Of a stretch of 64,000 nt of DNA, positions 24,606-38,244 are shown piece after piece. The stretch covers positions 176,869,021-176,933,020 of the forward strand of contig CM056741.1 of the NCBI GenBank assembly GCA_029851415.1. The letters run 5' to 3'. Positions within the stretch are counted from its first letter, which is position 1, and each line of letters starts with the position of its first letter. Under the pieces are notes generated by a model. It saw only the letters and a list, made by a program, of their open reading frames with translations, made no database searches and had not been told where the DNA came from. The position numbers and the translations under genes are program-made. This DNA is from Eretmocerus hayati (Eukaryota; Arthropoda; Insecta; Hymenoptera; Aphelinidae).

Positions 24606-25130
24606 TTGAATGTAGGAAATCCATTCATTCGCCATTTTGAGGTATGAAACGACACAATTCAGGTTACAACGTATCCTTACCGATGGTGAGAAAGAGTTGA
24701 AAAACATCTCACAGGTGGACTTTATTGAGATACTCAATCATACCTGCACCTGAGTGAGATGTGTCCCGAGTTTGCACAGTAATTCCAAGAATTGATGACT
24801 CCATCTATAGGCATTAGTCCATATATTTGCCAATATTGCAATATTTGCAGGAAAGACCCACTAACTCATTTCATAATTATAGTTCACATTATTTACCGAG
24901 CAAAACGAGAAAAATGAGGTGAATTTACAGTGCAAACAGTCTTTGACTGGTAATCTGAAAAATTCCATAGAGCGCTCATTTATTATAGTCAATTATTTCA
25001 GCATGACCTTCTGTTCCATGGATACAAATCCCCCTGAGGGTGCTGATTCGTTTTTACTTTGACAACAAATAAAATAAGGATAAAAAATTTTGAAAGATCG
25101 TTGAAGACAATGCTTCCAAGCTTCTTGACG

Positions 25131-26299
25131 TACCGTCAACTGGGGTAACTTTGGGACAACCCATGAAAGAGACATTATCACGCGCAACCAGCAAGGCAGA
25201 TATGTAATCCTGAGGTTTTGGGAATTGAAATATCTACTTGGGGCACGCATGAGCAATGTTTTGCACTTGCACAAGGTCCTCCATTAGTTGTGAGTTCATT
25301 TATAAACAGACTTCTTCGAGAGTATGTTTTTAATCATAAAAACAGTCTTTCGGAAAAATGAGTGTGGCACCGACATTTGCAGAGTGATTCCAAGGTGACT
25401 GGGCTAGATTTCTTTTGTATGTACAGATATCTGGTCGAATACATCATTATATTGGCGTACCTTTACCCACTTTCAATTTTGTAGCGTGAAAACTGGAAGC
25501 AAACCGGGGTAACTTTGGGACACGACTTGGAGCGCCCATATTTCTGACTAAGGATGTCCGAATATACTCTCATACCTGTCACTCGAGAGCTGAAACTGTA
25601 AGCTTTCGATTGACCACAGACACAATGCAATTCTATTGCGATTCGTGCGAGACATAGGGGAGAGTGGGGCGAAATTGGACGGGCGCAAAATTGGATAAGT
25701 GAGATAGCTTGGTCGGAGGCGAGTCAAAACTTTCGCCGCGTAAATTCTCTTTTAATACCATCACAGACAACGGTTTTTATCGCGGTTAGACCTCTCAAAA
25801 CGATACTGGGAGTCCACGCTGACCTAGGGGTGCTTTTCGAGGGCCTCACGCGGTTTATTTTCCAAATGCAAGATTACACGCTGCTTCTAACGAAGTGCAC
25901 TGGCTCAATCGCCATTTGGGGGTCAAGAACTACGTCACGAAACGAAGATTTGGGGCTGTCGTGGGCCAAAATCGGTTCACTTGGGCCCAAATGATCTTAA
26001 TTTTTCGAAAAAGACGCCTGGGGGCATTTTTGGACGAATTGGTGGGGGCGAATTCGGACATATTTTTGTTTTTCAACTTCAAGAAAAAGTATGGACGCTG
26101 AGACCTAGGGGTCTGAAAATTTTTTTACAATCTATTCAATAGTTGAACTTCAAAGTCTCGTAGCGCGCCTATCTCCAAGTATCGTCAGATAGCCCCACTA
26201 CAAAATCCGTCCAATTTTGCCCCACTCTCCCCTACAGGTTACATGAGTTTTAAGAAGGAAAATACAGTTTTTGTTCCAAAGTTACCCCAGTTGACCGTA
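25131..26299. mobile_element. Element D: TA-flanked MITE with GGTCAACTGGGGTAACTTTG ends
   Basis: The ends are TA-CCGTCAACTGGGGTAAC at 25,131 and the inverted TA-CGGTCAACTGGGGTAAC at 26,299. TA duplication is typical of Tc1/mariner-type insertion. An extra direct copy of the end motif (CCGGGGTAACTTTGGGAC) sits inside at about 25,505. About half of its length is a second element (25,655-26,234) inserted within it. No transposase frame is seen. Confidence 0.75.
25655..26234. mobile_element. Element E: 576-bp MITE nested inside element D, TA duplication
   Basis: TA at 25,655-25,656 and 26,233-26,234 flank inverted ends GGGGAGAGTGGGGCGAAATT and (complement) GGGGAGAGTGGGGCAAAATT, matching for about 25 bp with one difference. 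The interior is GC-richer than its host. It contains a plus-strand 68-codon frame (25,895-26,101) without a recognised domain. Because it interrupts D, it is the younger insertion. Confidence 0.82.
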
Positions 26300-29200
26300 T
26301 TAGTAATTTTTTGATTACTCAATAGATTACAGTAAAGTATTTACCATTAGTGATCAATTTCTAAAATTGCAGAAGAAATTTTCAGAAGAAAATTTCATTT
26401 ATTCAACTGATGGTGTCTGTGATCGTCAGAACAACTCCCAATCGATTTCATCCACCACATCCCCAACTCTTGACCACAAAAATAATGAGTCCATATAAAG
26501 AATTATGCATTTGAAATTTCATATCTCATAATCCATTTAATAGAATATATGAAAGAGTCTCTCATTCACTCATGCAATTCATCCGTAAAGTGTAATTAAT
26601 GTGTAGTGCACTTGACAATAAATATATATATATACTCATCTCTCATCTCAGGATCGTTTTCTTTTATGATCTAAACACGTTAAATTTCTTTAATGTACAA
26701 AAGATCATTTGGCATAATATTGTGCTAGAAAAGTGTGTAGGGAGGAGGGGTGCACCTCACTATTTTGGTGTATCAAATATTTTGTCATTTAAGTGCGCTA
26801 AGTATTATAATTTCTAATCATAAATCCATTCTCAATCATACCTTCACATTTTTCATGCAATCATTATTATTGGTTTTCTTAAGATATTCATATATCTCAT
26901 ACACCCACATAAATTTTGCTCACATTTCTCCACCTCACATTGTGATTTTTCGAACAGTCATTCTAGTTATAATAATGGAATGTTTGTGAAGTCTGGAGAT
27001 ATCGCTGTATCGAATGAATAAGCTTGAATCCTTAATGTTTCGATTCATTCTTGCACATTGTACGTATCGTGGTCACCATGTTATTAAATAACCATCCCGT
27101 TCGTCAATGAATTTTTTGTAAATCAGAGATCTCGAAAAAATTTGGGCTATTACCGATTCTTTTTTTGTAGAAAAATTGCTGCTGAGAATGTGAGCAGACA
27201 TTTGTTTCTTGGATCATTTAGTCTATTTTTGAGGTACATATCAAGGTAACACGCGTTTCAAAGTAATTCTGGCAAATTTTGTTTTTTAAAAATCAGAGTG
27301 CGATAGGTTATCTCATAATATTTTACAGTTGAAAGTATAACACCAGAACATATTCTATAATCAGTTGGAACTTTTTATGGACTATTTCTCTTAGAAGGCC
27401 ATTATTCACCTGATCTATTTGAGTAAGTATCTGTATGAGGATGATGGAATACAAATAAGAGAGAGTGAAATTTTGGTTGAGAAGCTTTTGAGCTATTTTG
27501 ATTAATATCACTGATTCTCTTCATTTTTATCGAAGATGTGATTTGAGAAGGCGTCTGTGTTTGCCTTTTCAATAGTTTTTTTTTTCCTTATTGGACTTGA
27601 CTATTTCCTTTAAAGTTAGATTGCACTACTTATAATTAATAATAAATCTTCTCATCCATGGAAAGACTTGCTGAGATGCGGGGAGGCTCGAGTGATCGAA
27701 GCATCAAATATCTCTCTTTTTCTTCATCGACATTATGGTCCATTGTTTTTTTTTCGTTGATCCATGCGCTGATATAGGAAGCACCACTACGACTCCATTC
27801 TAACTTTGTATAATAACTTCTAATCTGGCTGAAAACATATATATGTTGCTGCTGCAAAATCAAATTAAAAAATTGTAATTACAGCATCCATGCCTCACAA
27901 TTTAGGAAATTAAATGAGGCATAAATTAAAAAAAAAATAAACTAAATTTGTACTATCGTTGATTTCCTAGATTTTGAATCTCGTCCAATCAATGACGCAA
28001 AAGTAAAAATGAATAATCGTAATTTTGCAAATTATACTATGATTTTAGCAAACTTATGAAGAAAATTGTTCAGCTAAGCATTGGATCATGCGGGGATTGG
28101 GAGATTATGGAACGAAATGATTAGGAATTTCGGTTATAGGTTATTTGATGTTCAAAAAGAACCAACGCATTTGTTTTCTTTTTATTTCGTGAAAACGGAA
28201 AAATCGACGTTTCCTTTCAACTTTTTTTATTTTCTATATAATAATGATGGGTATTATTATTATTTTTTTCCTTTGTATATGCAAAAAAAAAAAGGAAAAA
28301 GAAAGCCGTCGATCAGTCGATCAGTTCTCGTAGCTCGCTACTTCGAGCTCCTTCCTCCCCGCTATAAATATTATGGAGCAGAAAAAGGTGGTGCATTATA
28401 AGATGATAATTAATTTATCAAATGAGTTGGCAGTTACTTCCTTTTTCTATCGACCATTTTAGATCTTCTGTACAAATTTTTTCGAAACATCTATTAAGGT
28501 TTCCTATTTCCTCCTTTTATTCGATTAGTTTTGCTCAATTCGAAGTTAAATTTTGCACATTGCTTGATCTGTTCTATAAATCCCTTTTTTTTACCAATTT
28601 TCATGGCATTATGCATGAAAATAGGAGATATAATCATATTTTAGGACAATATAGTGAAAAAACTTTGACCTGAGCAAGACTGTCGAAATGTTATGGAATA
28701 TAGTGTTCTGAGGTTAATCTTAAGTTTCGAGTTGACAGATGCGTTGCTTTTTTTCTCAACACATTTTTTCGGTCAATTTTTCACTCAACCTCCTGAGCTT
28801 GGCCGCAAGCGTATTAGTATTCATCACTAATGATTGAACAAATTTGTTTGAAGTTGAGTTTGATTAAATTATGTTTAATATCCCTTCACGATGATCACAC
28901 GATGAGCCTATAACTGTTCTGTTCGTCACGCACATCATCTATTGCGAAAAAATTATTTAATAATTTAATTCATATGAGAAGATGATTCAATAAAAATGTT
29001 GGTTTAATAAAAATTTAATTCATTTAAGAGGATGATTTTGAGTTCGAAAAGTGTAAAAATTTTAATCCCTACTACTCGATTGTTCCTATCTTCCTATCAT
29101 AGACAGATGGAAATTGTAGTCTTGAGATTTTGAAGTAAGTACCCTTATCCAAATCGACCCTGGGTATAGGGCGAATGAAATAATTTAATTTGGTAAACAC

Positions 29201-29901
29201 AGGAACTGATAATAATAAGTCACGAGTGGTGAATGACGTCAAATGACGAGTCATTTGGTATTTGACAATTTTAAGCACTTACCAATACATATATATTAAA
29301 TTTTGAAAAGCTTCAATCGAAAAGGTAAAGGAGTGTATCATCTTTTCTTGTTTTCAGAAAATATGAGACAACGACAGTTAAGTAACAGAATTATCGTGTA
29401 ATAATCGTAAGAACAGGACTTGGAACATAATCAATTTCTGATTCTTAAGGAGGATTGTATCTGTTGATATCAATTTTATAATCGCGGTGTACTTTGGATT
29501 CTTAATGACTCTTAGTGATGATTTTTTTCCGCTCTAAAGTCTAACTGTATTCTTGTGTAGGTGCAGAACAATCACGTGTCGTGTGCACTACATCATTGAT
29601 ATATGCTATGTGTTTAATTTTGAGTAGCTCTACCTCAATCGATTGATCCCTTCTCATCATTAAGTGATGAATGATTAAAAAAAGAAAAAAAAAATTCGTC
29701 GAAAAAAGTTCATTTTTCCTTGGGAAAAGGCTGGCTGAAGAAGAAGGAGTTGGTGTTTTCGTTAGACCTCCCAAAAAAGCTTTTCCCGTGTTACTGGTAA
29801 ATATAATAGGTATGATCTTGGTGGAAATATTTCAATCGTATGAGGATTTTCAATGATTTTCACGATTTTCTACTTTTTAGGAAAATTTTCGAAACGAAAC
29901 A
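26300..29901. other. Intergenic AT-rich DNA
   Basis: No recognisable gene, exon or inverted repeat. Short plus-strand frames around 28,081-28,673 and minus-strand frames around 27,323-27,863 lack splice or promoter context and have A+T-driven composition. Confidence 0.35.
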
Positions 29902-30825
29902 CACTGCCGGTCAAAAGTTTCAAGACACCCAAAATTTTCTTCCCAATTTTGTGAGTGGGACTACGAGGCTGTACTTGACCAAAAAGGACTCCATCAGAGC
30001 TCATTTTGAAGATATTTTCACGTACTTTAAGATGGCATTATTCACTTTTATCATCACGAATCTGGATTTTCCCAATTTGACCTTGAAAAAGTGCCATTTT
30101 CGATGATTTTTGGGAGAATCTCCTGGCTCCGGTAGCTCAAAGGTACAGGTATATCCTGGAATAAATCTTAGAGGACTTGAAAAACAAGTTTAGAGCTTCA
30201 AAATCCATTTTCCATCATCCGTCTACGTTGCTCCTACTCCGAGTTATAACATTTTCACTGAGGGGAGTTTTTCCAAAAAAAGTAGCACTCTTATTAAAAA
30301 ATGACGAAGAAATTCACTTTTCGGGGCATGTTCCAAACGATTCTTGTTCTCTTGATCATGATATAGAAGACAGATACCAGGATCAGAGATTATATTCCCC
30401 TTCAAACGCGATTGTCTGTCTTTTTCGAATTTAGGCGTTACTTTTAGCGAAAAATCTGTCTTCACAGAAAATATCATAGCTCGGAGTAGAAGTGACGTAG
30501 AAGGATGTTGGAAAACGGAGTTTGAAGCTTCAGACTTGTACTTTCAGAACCTTTCAGATTTATTCCGGAATATTTCTGTACCTTTGAGCTACCGGAGCCA
30601 GGGGATTCTTCTAAAAATGATTGAAATTGGCACTTTTTCAAGCTCAAATTGGGAAGATCCAGATCTGTATTGATGAAAATGAATAATTCTATCTCAAAGC
30701 ACGTGAGAAGACCTTCAAGGTGAGCTCTGATGAAGTCCTTTTAGGCCAAGTAGAGCTTTGTAATTCCACTTACAAAATTGGAGAAAAAAAATTTTTGAGT
30801 GTCCAGAAACTTTTGACCGGCAGTG
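29902..30825. mobile_element. 924-bp palindromic element F (CACTGCCGGTCAAAAGTTT family)
   Basis: The left end CACTGCCGGTCAAAAGTTTC at 29,902 is mirrored exactly for its first 19 bases at 30,825. The right flank is TA and the left is CA, so a TA duplication with one change is likely. The arms pair along nearly the whole length, for example CCGGTAGCTCAAAGGTACAG near 30,131 with the complement near 30,594. Element G (62,141-63,063) is the same length within one base and has the same internal order, so both belong to one family, probably of the Tc1/mariner type by ends and TA site. Confidence 0.9.
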
Positions 30826-33619
30826 TAAAAATTAGAAACACATATAGAAATATAGTGAATCAAATCTCGTTAGCATAGTAAATTTTTTCTTGAATTCGAA
30901 CCAAAGTGAAATTGTGAGTATGACGTATCTAACAGGCAAACATAATTCAGGTTGTATTAAAATTCATGATTGACTATTCACTTGATTTTCGACCGAATAT
31001 TCATAGTTGTAATTTAAATCTTAAGAAATAATTTGTTCTCCGACCCTTTGAAATTTTACCAAATATGAGATAAACATGATAATTAGAAGAGAGCAACAGA
31101 AAAAGGTGAGCCAATCACTCTAAATTTATAAGTGTATTTATAATTTTTATGTATAAGTATACTACCCTTAACGCTCAAAGTAGTTCACGTGTCATTCATT
31201 ACGCGTAAATCTATATTTATATCGTTTCGTGAATGAATGCATTATATTCATTCATCTCCTATTCATTTGCGATATTTTTTTTTCAATGATTCCGTAAATA
31301 TATATGTATATAATAAGTTCTGTATAAAACTTGTATGTACAGGATGCTTGGTTTTAATTTTTTTCTACGTTCCTCTCTCTCTCTCTCTCTTTCTTTCTTT
31401 CGTCCTCACCTTTTTTTCTTTAAATATTGATATTTTAATTTTTCATTCTACAGCTCTTTTGCCCCGTTTAATCCGAAATTCTTCTGTCCACTTGAGACAG
31501 TCATTTTTCTCTATTCTGTATGATATACCTATAGAATATCCATTAAGATGCGCCAGTAACCTGACTGGAATATATTATATATAATGCGATCTCGTTTAAC
31601 TTAAATTGTTTTTTCTCGTGATAAACGTTACAGCACATTCACAAATTTTATCCATCTACTCACTAAGCACATTTACTCATTATTACAATGATAAAAATTC
31701 ATACATTCATGGAAACAATCAATCATAATGGCAATTTATATATATTCTGTTAATTATACAGCGATCATATCTCAGATACTATCTGCAGTAGGATGAGACG
31801 AGATCATTTAAACGAATTGGTACCTATGTAATAATGATTTGTTTAACACCTCGATAAAATAGCTAGTCTAAGATCTCTTTAATCGTCATTAAACAAATGT
31901 AAAAACTTACGGGTCATCTAAACTGAAAATTCGTATCCTACAACAAAAGTTTATCTCTCTGATGCTAAAAATTTTTTTCAAATCTAAACCCCTCTTTATC
32001 ACTCTTTTGCGATTAGTCATTATTCATTTTTTTGATCTTACAATTGCATTTTAGTAAATTCACGAGAATTTATTACCTATCTTTGGAATATCTGTCGCGA
32101 GACACGGGCTTACATATTCAACGTTATACCTAATTCCTCTTTAATGGACTTATCACACACGCGTTAACATATTATAATATAAAATACAATGTAGAAGTCT
32201 CAACCTGCGAAACACGGCAATCGCACGATATATCGTAATCCATTTCTATATTTTCTGCATCATTCACAAACATAAACCGCGCGTAAATGTACAGATCAAA
32301 CACGAAATCGTGTAATAGGAAGAAATTTCCATCGAACGTCTCGACGCGTATCTAAATTTGTCCTACATTCGAAATGATTGCGAATGAAGACACTATATCA
32401 ACAATGACGGTTCACGAATTTAACGAACAATAACGTATTATTCTGGCAAGAGTTGTAACAATGATAATCGCGATGATCCAAATTTTTTCATCATAATAAT
32501 AACAATCGAATAATAAAGAATCACATGTGAATGTACCACTTCTCTCTCAGTTATTACACTTTTTCTTTTTTATAAATTGAGTGAACGGTTTTATATCACA
32601 ACAATAAAATTCTAAATTATCAATCACTGATTTCATTGATCTTTCGAACCGGCGACACCGTTTTTACTCATCGCGTTTCTGAAGACACTCGATAATCTGT
32701 ATGAGCTGGATCAAGCACCCACCGATTTATCGTTAATACTGAATATCAACTTTAATAATGAATAGTAGCGTAACTTTGATTTTTTTCGATCTCCCAAAAT
32801 TTTTGAATCTTCATTACCGACTGCGGGTAAATTAGAAATTAGCGACGGTCGGTAAAACAGACTAATCCTTTCAGAGATGCGATAAGAAGTGAGTTGAAGG
32901 AAATATAATGATGGTTATAAGCTTTGACTGTTAGGAAAGACGTATGCCTCGTTAATTGGAGAGTGGATATAGGTCGATAAATATATCAGCCAATTCATAT
33001 AATGTTTCATAAGTGGAGAAGTCGGAAAAGTTTCATCGTAGGATAATGTCAGCTCCGGATGAGATTTTAAGACCAATCGATCAAATCTGACCGAATGATA
33101 AAATTTAACGTGCGACGTGATACCAGAAAAGCTCGTCGTATCGATAATAATGATATTTCGTCCATCTTCATTTTTTTCTTTCTTATAAAATTCGATGTAG
33201 GCAATGTATAGACTTCGGGCAAGTGTGTAAAAAATGAACAAACTTCTGGCAGTTTTCGCGACAACTGATATGCAACATCATTTTTGTTTGATGGAAGCGA
33301 GCGACGACTTGACGCACAACACTCCGTGTTGATTATTCGGTTTAGTCATTGCAAAACATCACGAGGAGATTCTCATCGTTACACCCTTTAATTCAAACAT
33401 GTGTATAATAATCTATCTCTGAGAGAGGCAATGGGGTACATGTTTTAGTCGAACATTCGCTTTCCAAACAGTCAAAGGCAAAATTCAGTGAATCGATCGA
33501 TTGAGTTGACAAATGCGCGCGCGCACACGCACGCACACACAGGCAGCCAAAAGCCCTGCTATTGCATGTCGTGAGTGGTGTAACTCGCTCTTTCACGCGC
33601 CGAATTGAACCTCATCGCA

Positions 33620-33653
33620 TATAAACTGTTATGGCATGAAGTGACAGACAGTC
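33620..33653 (+). promoter_or_regulatory. Promoter-like TATA box and initiator
   Basis: TATAAA at 33,620-33,625 is followed, 30 bp from its first base, by ACAGTC with the A at 33,650, an arthropod-like initiator (consensus TCAKTY). A local rise in G+C follows. The first ATG (33,686) opens a frame of only 15 codons, so any transcript would be non-coding or spliced from this leader. Spacing is textbook, but no downstream gene is recognised. Confidence 0.3.
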
Positions 33654-34337
33654 GGCGGAAGAATCTATCCCGTGCCGAGCTTTCGATGAAGGATTTGTGT
33701 TTCACGTGTTTTGGATTCCTCTTGGACAGCTGAAGTTTGCTTCACTTTTGATAGAGGGATTTCATCTTTCTATACTCGTGTTCTCCTATTTGATTATGTT
33801 TTTGATAAAGCTGAACTTCTACACTGGTCTGATTGATTGTTGGTGGCTGTCAGTTTTTTTTAGTTAATACAGCAATAGATGATAACATTTTTCAGGCAAA
33901 CTTAACGATTTTTCAGACATTTTATTTTTGATTCAAAAGATTTTTCACTGGTTGTTCAATAAAATTGATTCTCCAAATTCAAAGAACTACTGAATAATTT
34001 TGGGAAGTGCCACTCATGCAACGATCACTCACAATGTGAAATACGGTTATAAATTTTATCTATTCTAAACCTCTCTAGCACTCTGAGGATATTTGCCCAG
34101 CGACGAAAATGAATATCAAGAAAAATTTTATGACTGGATACAAATGAAGAGACATTATTTTGGAATCAGTAACTGTTGAACCTTCAATGAAGAGAACCTG
34201 TGGTTTCTCGTCCTCATTAAATCGCGATTTCTCTAATCATTGATAAATGTCACGTATTTTAAAGACAAAAAATAATCATGTATTTATCAAAAAAGTGAAG
34301 AAAATAAACAACTGACCGAGTGACAAATAACTCTTTC

Positions 34338-34653
34338 TATATATAGAAACGCAGAGCTAAGCACGATATAGACCAGTTAGAGAACGCTTCGAGAACTCAT
34401 AGCAAAGAAACTTTAAATGTACACAACAGAGATGAGCTTGAGCTTTATTTCCAACTGCAAGTGGTCACAAAGTTCTTTCGAAGCAAAGCCACTTTTTCTC
34501 AATTCCGACGAGTTTGCAGGAACATTAACGACTCTCCGAATAGCCAAAGTCCATGGTAATTTTCCTCTGTACCACCAACTACCACTAGGTATTCAGACAA
34601 AATCGCAACGAACGAAGCTACTGCAAATATATCCCAACCGTAGAGCGGATTAA
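34338..34653 (+). other. Promoter-like TATA/initiator with a 78-codon frame
   Basis: TATATATAG (34,338-34,346) is followed by an initiator-like CCAGTTAG with its A at 34,375. The first ATG lies 42 nt later at 34,417 and opens 78 codons to a stop at 34,651-34,653. I do not recognise the peptide (starts MYTTEMSLSF) and it has no signal peptide or membrane segment. The opposite strand is also open over 34,499-34,687 with a WRVNPLYGWDIFAVASF stretch. Either strand may be chance. Confidence 0.2.
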
Positions 34654-36942
34654 CCCTCCAAGCTACGTGATTTCTCGGCTTTCTCAAAGACTATATAATA
34701 TGCTATATATATATATATTTCTTGACTCGGTAAAGCTTTTGGGCATACGTGGTGGAAATCCGTCAGAGCTTGGTTTAAGTTTTTAAGCTACGATTAACTA
34801 ACCGTGTGACATTATCACCCGTTGTAGAGAGAAGACACTCATTTTCTCGGATATTTCTTGCGGTTTCAAGCTACGAAACGAGTTCTTTGCTGACACCGTA
34901 TAAGATTTGATGTATTACTTACGACCATTGCGAGAGTCTAGATTCTGCGGTTCGATATCTTGGAACACACGAGAGTAAGCTTTCATTCCGTGATATCCGT
35001 TCAATATATATATATTGATGTCGTCGTTCATCCGGATGCCAGAGCTTTTGTTTACTCTTCGCTTCCGGATAGTTTTTTTTTTGTTCAGACATCAAAATCC
35101 GGTAGCGGCGAGGCGATGTTGGTGGCTCTTTCCGATGCCCACGGAGTTTTGAAAGCTAGCAAGCGTTAAATTTCGTTTCTTTTTTGCTTTTTCCGCGAAC
35201 TATCAGACGATATCGTGCGATATTTTATCGGGATGTCTTCTATCGCTTTCAAACTTTCAATTTCTTGTATCTGATGGTTTTTGTCGGTTGTTTTCCGAGC
35301 GTAACTATTGTACGAATGTTTTTTTGACCCGATAACTTCTGATGCGAAAATATAGTTTAAATATTTGCTATGAGGTAGCCGAGTTAGCTATGTTTTGGAG
35401 AGACAAAATATTTCATCAGGGTAAACTGTATGTATGGAGGGTGGATTGTAGCCGTTTCCCTCATTTCTGTGGGCCATTTGGATTTTTCCGGACTTTTTCA
35501 TCTCACACGTAAACGTCTTTTGATCTCTTACTTCCCTCTGGCAATAACCGACGCTATTTCTTTCGTTATCCGTCACTTTCTCCGATACATTTTTCATCTG
35601 ACCTGTGTCTGTATAGCTTGTCTATTTTGTCTCAACCACAAACGTTTTGTCATAGTCTTACTATACAAATGATCGTGTTTGAGGCACGGGGATATCATCA
35701 CCTTTTGACGATCAGTTTGCTCGATTTGATTTCATTTCAAGAATTACATATCTAAGTAACAGGCTTTAGAGGATCTTTGGAAAAAAACTGTCCAACTCAA
35801 CAGGATTATAAAAGTTTGGCCTTGAAAATCTGTGAAAAATGGAGCTCGGTCAGCAAAGATTTCGACTTCAGATCCGGTTTTAAACCTTCGATATTTAAGA
35901 TGCATAAGAGCTGAGCAAGCAGAAACGTAGTGCAATCGATTGAATATGGTGATATTTTATGCCTTTAACTCTAAAATTTATGATCTCGTCGACCGGCACG
36001 TCACCACCAGAGCCAACTTTATAACATTTCATTGATTTTTCTGCGAACAAATGTTCTATCAATTCTGGTTATCCTTCGCGTAAGGCTTGCGCATTCTTTC
36101 TCATATCCCCACGGATGATATAGATATTTTTGTCGAAATATCCGGGAATGATTGAGTTTTGGAATGATCGTAATCACAAATTACGATACTTATTCTAGTG
36201 ATGAGCTGTCATGATTCCCTTCAATAATTTTGAATGGGTACATAGCCAGTTATTGGGGAACAGAATATATAACCATTTCACATGCACATGACTGGAAATA
36301 GATAAACTTCAATTGATCAATCATAGAGAGCACATCTTGAAGTAAAATTGACTTCCGACTGACTTAGGGGAACATTTTTATAGGCATCAGTTCAGTAGAC
36401 AGACCGGATAGTTTCTAGGTGGACCAGATTTAGCTACAAACTGCTCATTGAACTGTAAAATATTGGTACCAAGAAGACGCTAGAGTCTAAAATATTATGC
36501 TATACTCTACTGATTAATCAGCGACAAGGCTATAGGCCAAAAAAAGGGTTCAAGATGTGGGATCAAAAAATATCAAATGAAATAATCAACACAGAATCTT
36601 CTTCGAATTCTCGGCCTTGAACTAATTCCTACCGCCGTCTGTCAGAACTTGACCATATCAAACGCATCGATACCCGTCCTCATTATTTTTGTATAATCGT
36701 TTGTTAAAAATTCGGTGTAAAAACGCTTAGAAGCACTTAGGATCGTCGTTTTACTTAATTCAATTTTTTTTGCCCCTCATCTCGATTTCGTACGCGTTCA
36801 AGATCGACCTCACTATTATTACCACATCTCGATCACCGAAATCGTTTAGTCTGAGAATTTTCATAAAATTTGAATTTTTTAATATGATCATCGTCACCCC
36901 CACCCGCTTCTATTTCGATTCGATAATGAATTTTCTTTAAAA

Positions 36943-37723
36943 TTTATTCCCCGTATAATAATGTACGTTTTTCGCGCTGCCTCATATCGCCGACGAGCTT
37001 AGTTAAACTAACTGGCTAAATTGACGTGTTTTTTTTTCATATTCTTTCATATATGGGACCGAAGCAATTTTTCGACGTACAGTAGTAGAATGTTTGTCCT
37101 CTTGAATCTTCAATTGATGATATTTTCATTCTTCGATTCCCGCATCTCTTCGACTTAAATACTAAAAAGATATTTTCTATCGTGACGTATGTTGCTTCGC
37201 GAATGCAACAAATTTTTTTTTTTACATCTTTCCCTCTCTTGTAGTCCTCATATCGACAAACGATTATATCTCTGCTTACTCTCCATAATTCAGCAGAGAT
37301 CAGAATTTTGTTTTTGGGCACTCCCCCATCTCCTTTTTTTTTCTTCAAAATTTTGTTTCGGGCACTGTTTTCAATTATAGGTGCGGCATTGTAATTTTTG
37401 TCTTTTCATTGCTTCGCCTCGATGCACTTTTTTCAGTCTTGGATGCGCTTGCCTGGGCTTGAATTTTGTCTTTTCTACTCATTTTCACTTCTTATTTTAC
37501 TTAGAAGTGAAAAGTAGGCGTAAGTATTCGAATTTGCGCTGGCTACCTCTTTTCGACACCTTTTTTTTTTTGATGCTCAATCTTTGGCTTCCTGCTCGTT
37601 TTGAAAAAGGTACACAAGTGTGAGTCTTCTTTCTCAATTTTTCTTTTTTTTTTCGTGCGTGGCTGTGACGATCATCATCGCCATCATCATTATCATCAGG
37701 TTTGCCATTAGAAAACCTGAAGA
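36943..37723 (-). other. Rdl: Probable RDL 3' UTR
   Basis: Non-coding sequence after the RDL stop. The first exact AATAAA I find on the minus strand is at 36,948-36,943, 776 nt from the stop. A small inverted repeat AGGTTTTCTAATGGCAAACC lies just after the stop (about 37,700-37,719). The true UTR may be shorter or much longer. Confidence 0.3.
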
Positions 37724-38187
<464 letters not shown>

Positions 38188-38244
38188 CCAACATGGTGTG
38201 TTTTGTTGCTTTGGGAAAACTTTGGAGCGCTGCATGGGCATCAT
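38188..38244 (-). CDS. Rdl: RDL 57-nt exon C (M3-M4 cytoplasmic loop)
   Basis: A short exon after ATCGCAG and before GTGAGT. AT completes an Asp codon from exon B; then 18 codons read DAHAALQSFPKATKHTML, and a final G starts a Gly finished by the M4 exon. The end ([10 protein letters not shown]) lines up with the conserved region just before M4. Its length is divisible by three and both flanking introns are phase 1, so it can be skipped without shifting frame. The interior of the loop is not conserved between insects, so the evidence is splice signals, frame and position. Confidence 0.82.

Larger units (their letters stand above)
30828..36942. other. Intergenic DNA between element F and the RDL 3' end
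   Basis: AT-rich sequence with simple repeats: (CT)n at 31,372-31,391, a GC/CA alternating run at about 33,513-33,541, and TA runs at about 34,703-34,719. Two promoter-like spots (33,620 and 34,338) are listed separately. No recognised coding exon was found on either strand. Confidence 0.4.
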
